NCBI RefSeq assembly: GCF_003347515.1
Contig: NZ_QEII01000256.1
Location: 1 to 64,000, forward strand
Direction: 5' to 3'
Source of the DNA: Rhodoferax ferrireducens
GTDB lineage: Bacteria; Pseudomonadota; Gammaproteobacteria; Burkholderiales; Burkholderiaceae_C
DNA length: 64,000 nucleotides
Both the position numbers and the translations under genes were made by a program. Below are positions 45,763 to 53,603 of the stretch, in pieces; within the stretch, counting starts at the first letter, position 1, and each line of letters starts with the position of its first letter. The notes under the pieces were generated by a model. The model ran no database searches and was not told the origin of the DNA. It saw only the letters and a program-made list of their open reading frames with translations.

Positions 45763-46892
45763 TTGACATCATCATCCTCGGCGCTGGCATGGCCGGCGCT
45801 TCCCTGGCCTGGCGCCTGGCCGGACTGCGCAGCGTCGCGCTGATCGAGCGCGAGAGTCAGCCCGGTTACCACTCGACCGGCCGTTCGGCCGCCATGTTCA
45901 TGGAAAGCTACGGCCCGCCCATGGTGCGGGCGCTGACCCGTGCCAGCCGGGCGTTTTACGAACAGCCGCCCCCAGGCTTTGTCAGTGAGCGGCTGATGCA
46001 GCCGCGTGGCGCGCTGTACCTGGCCACGCACGGCCAGGAGGCGCAACTCGCGCAGACCCACACCGAACTGGCTGCCACCTGCCCCAATCTCACGGTGCTG
46101 GATGCTGCCGCCACACTGGCCCGTGTGCCCTGCCTGCGACCCGAAGTGGTGCACGGCGCCCTGTACGATCCTGGCGCACAAGACATTGATGTGCATGCGC
46201 TGCACCAGGGCTTTCTGCGTGGCTTCCGACAAAAAGCAGGCCCGGACGGTGAGCTGCGCACCGGCGCCACGCTGACGCAGGCCAGCCACGATGGCCAGCG
46301 CTGGACCTTGGTGTTTGCCGATGGCCAGACGCTGCAGGCACGCACCGTGGTCAACGCGGCAGGCGCCTGGGCTGACGAAGTAGCCGCCCTGTTCGGCGCC
46401 CGCCCCATCGGCCTGGTGCCGCACCGGCGCAGTGCTTTTACCTTCAAGCCGCCCGAAGGCGTGGACGCCTCTGACTGGCCGGCCGTCGTCGGCGTGGACG
46501 AGAGCTACTATTTCAAGCCCGACGCCGGCCAGCTGCTGGGCTCGCCCGCCAATACCGACCCCACCGTGCCGCACGACGTGGTGCCCGAGGAGCTGGACAT
46601 TGCCATGGGCATCCACCAGATCGAATCGGTCTCCACCCTGAGCATCCGCCGCCCCAGCAGCACCTGGGCCGGCTTGCGCTCGTTTGTGCCTGACGGCGAG
46701 CTGGTGATCGGCCCGGACGATGCCTGTCCCGGCTTTTTCTGGCTCGCAGCCCAAGGTGGCTACGGCATCCAGAGCGCGGCCGGCGCCAGTGCGCTGGCCG
46801 ACGCCCTGCTCAGAGGCGTGGCGCTGCCAGAAGAATTGATCCAGCAGGGCGTCGAGCCTTCGGCCTTGTCGCCAGCCCGGCTGCGTGCCTGA
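45753..46892 (+). CDS. FAD-dependent oxidoreductase (DAO family)
   Basis: A 379-residue flavoprotein of the glycine/D-amino-acid oxidase family. The N-terminal dinucleotide motif is FDIIILGAGMAGASLAWRLAG, followed by HSTGRSAAMFMESYG. Further motifs are TVVNAAGAWADEVAALFGA and, near the end, FFWLAAQGGYGIQSAAGASALADALL. It likely oxidises an amine or amino acid, with the substrate unknown. ATG 45753 lies inside the operator; the frame to 45726 would run through it. A Bug-type binding protein and an amidase follow, suggesting uptake and breakdown of an amide-containing compound. Confidence 0.88.
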   Translation: MREFDIIILGAGMAGASLAWRLAGLRSVALIERESQPGYHSTGRSAAMFMESYGPPMVRALTRASRAFYEQPPPGFVSERLMQPRGALYLATHGQEAQLAQTHTELAATCPNLTVLDAAATLARVPCLRPEVVHGALYDPGAQDIDVHALHQGFLRGFRQKAGPDGELRTGATLTQASHDGQRWTLVFADGQTLQARTVVNAAGAWADEVAALFGARPIGLVPHRRSAFTFKPPEGVDASDWPAVVGVDESYYFKPDAGQLLGSPANTDPTVPHDVVPEELDIAMGIHQIESVSTLSIRRPSSTWAGLRSFVPDGELVIGPDDACPGFFWLAAQGGYGIQSAAGASALADALLRGVALPEELIQQGVEPSALSPARLRA

Positions 46893-46933
46893 ATCACCCT
46901 TCCCAACCCTTTCTTTTCCAACGAGGTCCCCCC

Positions 46934-47929
46934 ATGCAAGCGACTCCCCTCAAGACATTGCGCCGTACTTTGATCGCCAGCAGCATCCTCTTTGCCGCCC
47001 TCCTCGGTTCAGATCTAGCGGCCGCAGCCGGCTTCCCCGAACGGCCGCTCACCTTGATCGCACCCTACCCGGCCGGCGGCGCGGCCGACGTGCTGGCACG
47101 CATCCTGGCCCGAAAGCTTGAGGAGCAGTTGGGCCAGCCGGTGGTGGTGGACAACAAACCCGGCGCCGGCACCGCGATTGGTGCGGCAGCCGTGGCCAAC
47201 GCCAAGCCTGATGGCTACACCTTGTTGATCAGCTCCAACTCCACCTTCACGCTGAACCCGGCGCTCAACCCCAAGCTCCAGTACGACCCGGTCAAAGGCT
47301 TCGAGCCCATCGGCATGGTCGGCTCGGTGGCGCTCGCGCTGCTGGTGAATTCCTCCGTCACGGCTACCGGCGTGCCGCAACTGGTCGCAGCGGCCAAAGC
47401 CAGTCCCGACAAATTCGTCTATGGCAGCTTCGGTAACGGCACCACCTCGAACTTCGCGGGCGCCATGTTCAACGCTGCCACCGGCCTCAAAATGACGCAC
47501 ATACCGTACCGGGGCAGCGCGCCACTGATGACCGACCTGATCGGCGGGCAGATTCCCCTGTCCTTCGACACCGTGGTGGCCGCCGCGCAGCAGCTCAAGA
47601 GCGGCAAGATCAAGGTGCTGGCGGTCACCACGGCCAAACGCTCGACGATGATGCCCGACGTTCCGACCGTGGCCGAGTCCGGCTACCCCGGTTTCGACAT
47701 GACCGCCTGGCTCGCGCTGGTAGCACCGCATGGCCTGCCACCGGAGGTCAAAGCACGGCTGGAGAAGGCGCTGGCCACACTGATGGCCAGCCCGGATACG
47801 CAAGAAAAAATGAAGACCGCCGGTTTCGAGCCGGCTTACCACGCCATCCCTGACTGGGCTGGCATGGTCACGGCCGATATTGCCCGCATGAAGGGCATCG
47901 CCGAGCGCTCGCAGATCAAAGCAGATTGA
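46934..47929 (+). CDS. Bug-family tripartite tricarboxylate transporter binding protein
   Basis: A 331-residue periplasmic solute receptor with a signal peptide ending about AAAAGFPERP. Bug motifs are FPERPLTLIAPYPAGGAADVLARILA, VVVDNKPGAGTAIGAAAVA, and YGSFGNGTTSNFAGAMFN. The TctA/TctB membrane components are not in the window, as is common for Bug proteins. The ligand is probably a carboxylate or amide related to the neighbouring enzymes. Confidence 0.92.
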   Translation: MQATPLKTLRRTLIASSILFAALLGSDLAAAAGFPERPLTLIAPYPAGGAADVLARILARKLEEQLGQPVVVDNKPGAGTAIGAAAVANAKPDGYTLLISSNSTFTLNPALNPKLQYDPVKGFEPIGMVGSVALALLVNSSVTATGVPQLVAAAKASPDKFVYGSFGNGTTSNFAGAMFNAATGLKMTHIPYRGSAPLMTDLIGGQIPLSFDTVVAAAQQLKSGKIKVLAVTTAKRSTMMPDVPTVAESGYPGFDMTAWLALVAPHGLPPEVKARLEKALATLMASPDTQEKMKTAGFEPAYHAIPDWAGMVTADIARMKGIAERSQIKAD

Positions 47930-47937
47930 GGCCGAAC

Positions 47938-49458
47938 ATGAATACCAGCCTGCCCGAGAAATCCGCCGTCGAGCTGCGCCGCCTGATCGGCAGCCGCCAG
48001 CTCTCGCCGGTGGAACTGCTGGATGCCTGCATCGCGCGCATTGAGGCCCTCAACCCCGCCGTCAACGCCATCTGCGCGACCGACTTCACGCGGGCCCGCG
48101 AAACCGCGCGCCAGGCCGAGGCGCAGGTGATGCGCGGCGAGCGCTTAGGTCCATTGCACGGCCTGCCCCTCGGCGTGAAAGACCTGCAGGACACCGCCGG
48201 CCTGCTCACCACCTACGGCAACGTGCGGCTGCGTGGCAACGTGCCCGCCAACGACAACGCACTGGTGGCGCGGCTGCGCGCGGCCGGCGCCATCGTCACC
48301 GCCAAGACCAATGTGCCCGACATGGGCGCGGGCGCCAACACGCGCAACCCGGTCTGGGGCGCCACCAGCAATCCATTCAACCCTGCCCTCAATGCCGGTG
48401 GCTCCTCGGGTGGCTCGGCCGCCGCGCTGGCCACCGACATGCTGCCGCTGTGCACGGGCTCGGACACCGGCGGTTCGCTGCGCATTCCGGCGGCGCTGTG
48501 CGGCGTGGTCGGGCTGCGCCCCTCCCCGGGGTTGGTGGCCAACGACGCGCGGCCGCTGGGCTGGTCGGTGATCTCAGTGCTGGGGCCCATGGGGCGCAGC
48601 GTGGCGGACACCGCGCTGATGTTGGCCGCCAGCGTAGGGCCGGATGCGCGCGACCCGCTGTCCTACCCGGTCGACGCGTCCACGTTTTGGCCCTTGAAAG
48701 AAGTCGACCTTTCAAGCCTGCGCGTGGGCACGACGGAAGACTTTGGCCTGTGCATCGTGGACCCCGAAATCCGCCGCGTATTCCGTCAGCGCGTCGAGGC
48801 GATCCGGCCGCTGGTGGCAAGTTGCGAGCCGGTGGACTTGCAACTCGGCGATGCTGACCGTACGTTCGACATCTTGCGTGCCGAGAGCTTCGTAGCCGCT
48901 TTTGGCGACACCTACCGCAACGCGCCCGACACCCTGGGCCCCAACGTACGCGCCAACATGGAAATCGCGGCCGCCATCACGCTGGCCGACCGGGCCTGGG
49001 CGCACCTAGAGCAGACCCGCGTCGCGCGCCGCTTCGCCAAAGCGTTTGAGCAGTACGACCTGATCCTGGCGCCGGTGACGCCGGTCACGCCTTTTTCGTG
49101 GACCGAACTGTATGCCGGCCAGATCGACGGCCAGGCCATGCGCAACTACTACCACTGGCTGGGCCTGACTTATGTGGTCACGCTGGCCACCAACCCGGCG
49201 CTGTCCCTGCCCTGCGGCAGCGACGAGCACGGCATGCCGTTTGGCCTGCAGTTGATCGGGCGGCTGCACGGCGACACGCAGTTGCTGGCCGCGGCCCAGG
49301 CACTGGAACAGGCTTGTCAGTCCACGCCGGGGCTGTGCCGCCCCAAACCGGACATTGACGCGCTGCGGGTGGCCCGGCCCGAACTCAAGTCCATCGTCAC
49401 GCATCCGCCGCAAACAGACGGCTCCGGAGGCGCTGGCGACGGCATGACCGCGGTTTGA
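47938..49458 (+). CDS. Amidase (amidase signature family)
   Basis: A 506-residue serine amidase. The Ser-cisSer-Lys triad is visible: LGVKDLQDTAG (Lys), LNAGGSSGGSAAALA (cis-Ser) and GSDTGGSLRIPAALCG (nucleophile Ser). The GatA-like fold runs through about residue 470; a short unstructured end follows. ATG 47938 is used; a TTG at 47926 overlaps the upstream stop. It is the third gene of the oxidase-Bug-amidase unit, and its substrate is unknown. Confidence 0.9.
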   Translation: MNTSLPEKSAVELRRLIGSRQLSPVELLDACIARIEALNPAVNAICATDFTRARETARQAEAQVMRGERLGPLHGLPLGVKDLQDTAGLLTTYGNVRLRGNVPANDNALVARLRAAGAIVTAKTNVPDMGAGANTRNPVWGATSNPFNPALNAGGSSGGSAAALATDMLPLCTGSDTGGSLRIPAALCGVVGLRPSPGLVANDARPLGWSVISVLGPMGRSVADTALMLAASVGPDARDPLSYPVDASTFWPLKEVDLSSLRVGTTEDFGLCIVDPEIRRVFRQRVEAIRPLVASCEPVDLQLGDADRTFDILRAESFVAAFGDTYRNAPDTLGPNVRANMEIAAAITLADRAWAHLEQTRVARRFAKAFEQYDLILAPVTPVTPFSWTELYAGQIDGQAMRNYYHWLGLTYVVTLATNPALSLPCGSDEHGMPFGLQLIGRLHGDTQLLAAAQALEQACQSTPGLCRPKPDIDALRVARPELKSIVTHPPQTDGSGGAGDGMTAV

Positions 49459-49467
49459 CCGGCGCCG

Positions 49468-51708
49468 TCACCGCCGCCGCGCCGACCTCACCCCGGTCAG
49501 CTCGGCCACGATTGCCAGCACCTTGGCCAGCCGACCTGAGTTCGAGACTTCGACCGTGAAGGTCATCCAGGCCGTGCCCTTCACCGACTGGGTTTGCACC
49601 CCGATCACGTTCATTTTTTCCTTGGTGAAGACTTCCGAAATATCGCGCAGCAGACCTTGCCGGTCAGCCGCTTCGATCGCCACGTCCACCGGATAGACGG
49701 CGGTCGTAGCGGCTTTCGGTAGCCCCCACTCCACCTCAATCACCCGCTCGCCATTCTTGGCCACCATCTCGCGCAGATTGGAGCAATCGGTGCGGTGCAC
49801 GCTCACCCCCTTGCCGCGCGTGACAAAGCCGCAAATGGCATCCGGCGGCGCCGGCTTGCAGCACTTGGCCAGCTGCGTCATGAGTGAATCCACGCCCACC
49901 ACCAGCACCCCGCCTTTGGCCGGGTTGGCCGCACTGCGCGGTTTTTTGAGCAGCAGGTAGTCGTCTTCTGACGGCGCCGGTTCGGGCGGGCGCAGCAAGA
50001 TTTCGATATTGCGCAGCGAGAACTCGTCTTTGCCGACCACTTCAAACAACTCGTCCGCCGAGTTGAAGCCGAGTTGCGAGGCCAGGTCTTCCAGCTTGAC
50101 GGCGGTCTTGCCCAGCCGCTGCAACAGCTTTTCCACCGCCTCGCGGCCCTTGGCCACGGTCTCATGCATCGCCTGCGCGTTGAACCAGGCACGCACTTTG
50201 GACCTGGCCCGGTGGCTGACCAGATAACCCAGCTCGATATTGAGCCAGTCGCGCGACGGGCCGCCTTCCTTGACCACGGTCACCTCCACCGTTTGCCCGT
50301 TTTTCAGCGGCGTGTTCAGCGGCACCATGACGCCGTCGAGGCGCGCGCCGCGGCAGCGGTGGCCCAGGTTGGTGTGCACGCTGTAGGCAAAGTCCACCGC
50401 CGTGGCGCCCTGCGGCAGCTCGACGATGGCCGCGTCGGGCGTCAGGACATAGATCCGGTCGTCAAAATCGCCCTGCCCCTGTTCACCGGAAAGATCACGC
50501 TCCCAGGCCAGCAGCTGGCGCAACACCGCGATTTTGGCGTCGTAAGCGCCGCTGGCCGACACGCCAGCATAACCTTTGACACCGGCCTCTTTGTAGGCCC
50601 AATGCGCCGCCACGCCGTGTTCGGCATGGTCATGCATGGCCTGGGTGCGGATCTGGATTTCGATCGGCTGGCCATTCCCGTCGCGCACCACCGTGTGCAA
50701 GGACTGGTAGCCGTTGCCCTTGGGCTTCGCAATGTAATCGTCAAACTCGTCCGGGACCGGCGTGAACGTGCTGTGCACCCAGCTCAGGGCGGCGTAGCAG
50801 TCGGGAATGCTCGCCACCACGATGCGCAGCGCCCGAATGTCATAGACCTGGTCAAAGCCCAGCGACTTGCCGCGCATCTTTTTGACAATGCTGTAAATGT
50901 GTTTGGGTCGGCCCTGCACCATTGCGTCGATGCCCTGTGCCTTGAGATCCGCCTCCAGGCAGGCCCTTAAATGCGCCACCTGAGCTTCGCGCTGAGCGCG
51001 TTTTTCGTCCAGCAAGCGCGCCACCTGCCGGTAGGTGTCGGGCTCCATGAAGCGAAAGGCCAGGTCTTCCATCTCCCACTTGATTTCCCAAATGCCCAGA
51101 CGGTTGGCCAGCGGCGCAAACACCTGCTGGGCCTCGCGCACCAGGCCAGGCGGTACCGGCAGCTTGCTGGCGGCAAAAAAGCGCAACGTTTGCAAGCGCG
51201 AGGCCAGGCGCAACATCACGACGCGCAAGTCGCGTGAAAACGCCAGCAGCATCTTGCGGACGTTTTCGGTTTGCACCGCGACCGTTTGCGCCATGGAGAT
51301 CGCATTCGATGCCCGGGCATTGGCCACCTGGGTCTGGCGCGCTTGACGCTGCACCCGCACCAGCTTGGTGGTTTCCACTGCCAGCTCGGCGAAATTGTCA
51401 CCAAAGGCCTTGGCGATGACCTCTTGCGGTTTTTGCAGGTGATCGCAGGCGTAGACCAGATAACTGGCCGCCTGCATGGCCTCGGAGCCCCCAATGGTCT
51501 TGAGAATGGCGGCCACCGCATCGGCATGGGCCAGAATGTTCTCCCCCGTATCCAGAGATTCACAAGCCAGCAGCGGCTCGGCAAAGGCGCGGGCACGTGC
51601 CAGCGCGTGGTCCTGTTCGGGCAGGCTCTGGGCGGTGGCGGCAATCAGTTGCGGTACGGCTTGGGTCGGGGACACCGATTCAGCAGGGTCGGCTTGAAGT
51701 CTTTTCAT
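49468..51708 (-). CDS. relA: RelA-type (p)ppGpp synthetase
   Basis: A 746-residue RSH protein. The N-terminal region aligns with the hydrolase domain but lacks its His-Asp pair (LVYACDHLQKP where FLHDxVEDT is expected), so hydrolysis is probably lost. The synthetase domain has KPKGNGYQSLHTVV and IEIQIRTQAMHDHAEHGVAAHW. Then come TGS (IYVLTPDAAIVELPQGATAVDFAYSVH), a zinc-finger/helical part, and a C-terminal ACT domain. It makes the stringent-response alarmone on starved ribosomes. Confidence 0.93.
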   Translation of the reverse strand: MKRLQADPAESVSPTQAVPQLIAATAQSLPEQDHALARARAFAEPLLACESLDTGENILAHADAVAAILKTIGGSEAMQAASYLVYACDHLQKPQEVIAKAFGDNFAELAVETTKLVRVQRQARQTQVANARASNAISMAQTVAVQTENVRKMLLAFSRDLRVVMLRLASRLQTLRFFAASKLPVPPGLVREAQQVFAPLANRLGIWEIKWEMEDLAFRFMEPDTYRQVARLLDEKRAQREAQVAHLRACLEADLKAQGIDAMVQGRPKHIYSIVKKMRGKSLGFDQVYDIRALRIVVASIPDCYAALSWVHSTFTPVPDEFDDYIAKPKGNGYQSLHTVVRDGNGQPIEIQIRTQAMHDHAEHGVAAHWAYKEAGVKGYAGVSASGAYDAKIAVLRQLLAWERDLSGEQGQGDFDDRIYVLTPDAAIVELPQGATAVDFAYSVHTNLGHRCRGARLDGVMVPLNTPLKNGQTVEVTVVKEGGPSRDWLNIELGYLVSHRARSKVRAWFNAQAMHETVAKGREAVEKLLQRLGKTAVKLEDLASQLGFNSADELFEVVGKDEFSLRNIEILLRPPEPAPSEDDYLLLKKPRSAANPAKGGVLVVGVDSLMTQLAKCCKPAPPDAICGFVTRGKGVSVHRTDCSNLREMVAKNGERVIEVEWGLPKAATTAVYPVDVAIEAADRQGLLRDISEVFTKEKMNVIGVQTQSVKGTAWMTFTVEVSNSGRLAKVLAIVAELTGVRSARRR

Positions 51709-51729
51709 CCGGGAATCACCAATTATTTT

Positions 51730-52626
51730 TTAATCAAGCAGGAAGTCTGTCACCGTTTGCACCTGCTTGTCGGCGATGAAAGTGGGCGCATGACCCACCC
51801 CTTCAAACTCCACCAGCCGCGCCTTGGGGCCGCGCGCCACCATGGCCTGCGCCGTCTCAACCGTCAGCAAATCGGACTGGGCACCTCGGGTCAGCAAGGT
51901 GGTGGCGGTGATGTGGTCATACACCTGCCACAACTGCGCCTCGGCCTGGGCCACCGACTCTTGCGTCATGGCGCCGAACGGCGTTGCAATGGCCGGGTCG
52001 TAATGCAGCGTCACAAGACCGGGTTCGCCCACCACGGGCTTGACCATATGGCGCGAAAAGGCCAGCCACTGCTCCGGCGTGTGTGGCCCGAAGCTGGTCG
52101 ACACCGCCCACAGGGCATCGGCCGCCTGCTGCACCGAGGAAAACTGCACCGAATGGCCCAGGTATTCGCCAATGCGCTGCAAAGCCTGCCACTGCATGGC
52201 GGGGCCCACATCGTTGAGCACCAGGCGCCGTATCGGCACGGGCAGGGGCAGATCGGGCTGCCCGCACAGCACCATGCCAATCAGCCCGCCCATGCTGGTG
52301 CCCACCCAGTCCAGCGTGGCGGGTTTGAGGTGCGCCAGCAAGACCAGCATGTCGGCAACGTAGGCCGGAATCTGGTAATAAGCGGGGTCTTTCAGCCAAT
52401 CGCTTTGGCCGCGACCGGCCACATCCGGACACACCACACGAATGCTGTTGCCCGCCTTGGCGCACAAAGCCTGCGCCAGTACGTCAAAGTCCCGCCCCTG
52501 GCGCGACAGACCGTGGACACAGACCACGACGTGGGTGCTTTGCGGATTGCCCCATTCCCAGTAAGCCATGCGATGCCCACCGGAAGCATCAGGACAAAAA
52601 ATGTAATTCAGAACAGGTTCAGACAT
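51730..52626 (-). CDS. Alpha/beta-fold hydrolase
   Basis: A 298-residue hydrolase. The oxyanion-hole stretch is VVVCVHGLSRQGRDFDVLA, the nucleophile elbow LDWVGTSMGGLIGM (Ser about residue 117), and the catalytic His VGHAPTFIADKQV near the C terminus. The substrate is unknown. ATG 52626 is used; the frame extends to 52686. It lies 21 bp upstream of relA on the same strand and is divergent from the dehydrogenase gene at 52741. Confidence 0.85.
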   Translation of the reverse strand: MSEPVLNYIFCPDASGGHRMAYWEWGNPQSTHVVVCVHGLSRQGRDFDVLAQALCAKAGNSIRVVCPDVAGRGQSDWLKDPAYYQIPAYVADMLVLLAHLKPATLDWVGTSMGGLIGMVLCGQPDLPLPVPIRRLVLNDVGPAMQWQALQRIGEYLGHSVQFSSVQQAADALWAVSTSFGPHTPEQWLAFSRHMVKPVVGEPGLVTLHYDPAIATPFGAMTQESVAQAEAQLWQVYDHITATTLLTRGAQSDLLTVETAQAMVARGPKARLVEFEGVGHAPTFIADKQVQTVTDFLLD

Positions 52627-52740
52627 GGTGAGAGCAATGGTTTGATAAAGTCGCTGTGCCAACAGGTGAGCGATCCACCGTGACAATCACGACATCCTAA
52701 TTCAATCGCAGTATCCCCCTACCCCTTAACGGAGAAACAA

Positions 52741-53523
52741 ATGTTAAAAGGCAAAACAGCCCTCATCACCGGATCTACCAGCGGCATTGGCCTTGGCATT
52801 GCCAAAGCCCTGGCGCAGCAAGGTGCCAATATTGTTCTCAACGGCTTTGGCGACGTCGAAGGCCCGAAGGCCGAGGTAGCAGCCCTGGGCGTCAAGGTGG
52901 CTTACCACGGGGCCGACATGAGCAAGCCCGCCGAGATTGAAGACATGATGACCTACGCCGCCGCCCAGTTTGGCCGCGTCGATATTCTGGTGAACAACGC
53001 CGGTATCCAGCATGTGGCCCGCATCGAGAATTTCCCGGTGGAACGCTGGGACGCCATCATCGCCATCAACATGAGCAGCGCCTTTCATGCCACCCGCCTC
53101 GCCCTGCCCGCGATGCAGGCCGCCGACAACGGCAAGGGCTGGGGCCGCATCATCAACGTCGCCTCCATCCACGGCCTGGTGGCCTCGGCCGAAAAATCGG
53201 CTTACGTGGCAGCCAAACATGGCGTGATCGGCCTGACCAAAGTGACGGCTTTGGAAAATGCCACGTCCGGCGTCACCTGCAACGCCATCTGTCCCGGCTG
53301 GGTGCTGACCCCCTTGGTGCAAAAACAGGTCGATGCCAAAGCGGTGGCGCTGGGCGTCACGGTGGAGGAGGCCACCAAGCAACTGCTGGCTGAAAAAGAA
53401 CCGTCCATGCAGTTCACCACGCCCGAAGAACTCGGCGCGCTGGCCGTGTTCTTCTGTTCACCGGCCGGCAACAATGTACGCGGTGTGGCGTGGAACATGG
53501 ATGGCGGCTGGACGGCGCAGTAA
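52741..53523 (+). CDS. 3-hydroxybutyrate dehydrogenase
   Basis: A 260-residue short-chain dehydrogenase that oxidises 3-hydroxybutyrate to acetoacetate in poly-3-hydroxybutyrate use. It contains TGSTSGIGLGIAKAL, NNAGIQHVARIENFPVERWD, and the catalytic SAYVAAKHGVIGLTK. The stretch CNAICPGWVLTPLVQKQV and the length are typical of bacterial BdhA. GGAGAAACAA directly precedes the ATG. Confidence 0.92.
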   Translation: MLKGKTALITGSTSGIGLGIAKALAQQGANIVLNGFGDVEGPKAEVAALGVKVAYHGADMSKPAEIEDMMTYAAAQFGRVDILVNNAGIQHVARIENFPVERWDAIIAINMSSAFHATRLALPAMQAADNGKGWGRIINVASIHGLVASAEKSAYVAAKHGVIGLTKVTALENATSGVTCNAICPGWVLTPLVQKQVDAKAVALGVTVEEATKQLLAEKEPSMQFTTPEELGALAVFFCSPAGNNVRGVAWNMDGGWTAQ

Positions 53524-53524
53524 C

Positions 53525-53580
53525 GCTATAAAAACGATAGCCACCTGCGCTTAGGGGACGAGGGCTAGAGGCTTAAAACA
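53525..53580 (+). repeat. Dispersed repeat, copy F (intergenic)
   Basis: GCTATAAAAACGATAGC (perfect 5-bp arms), then CTGCGCT, then GAGGGCTAGAGGC and an A/T tail. It fills most of the gap between the 3-hydroxybutyrate dehydrogenase gene and the convergent kinase gene. Confidence 0.85.
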
Positions 53581-53603
53581 GTCTTAAACCCTGTCTTGGT
53601 ACA

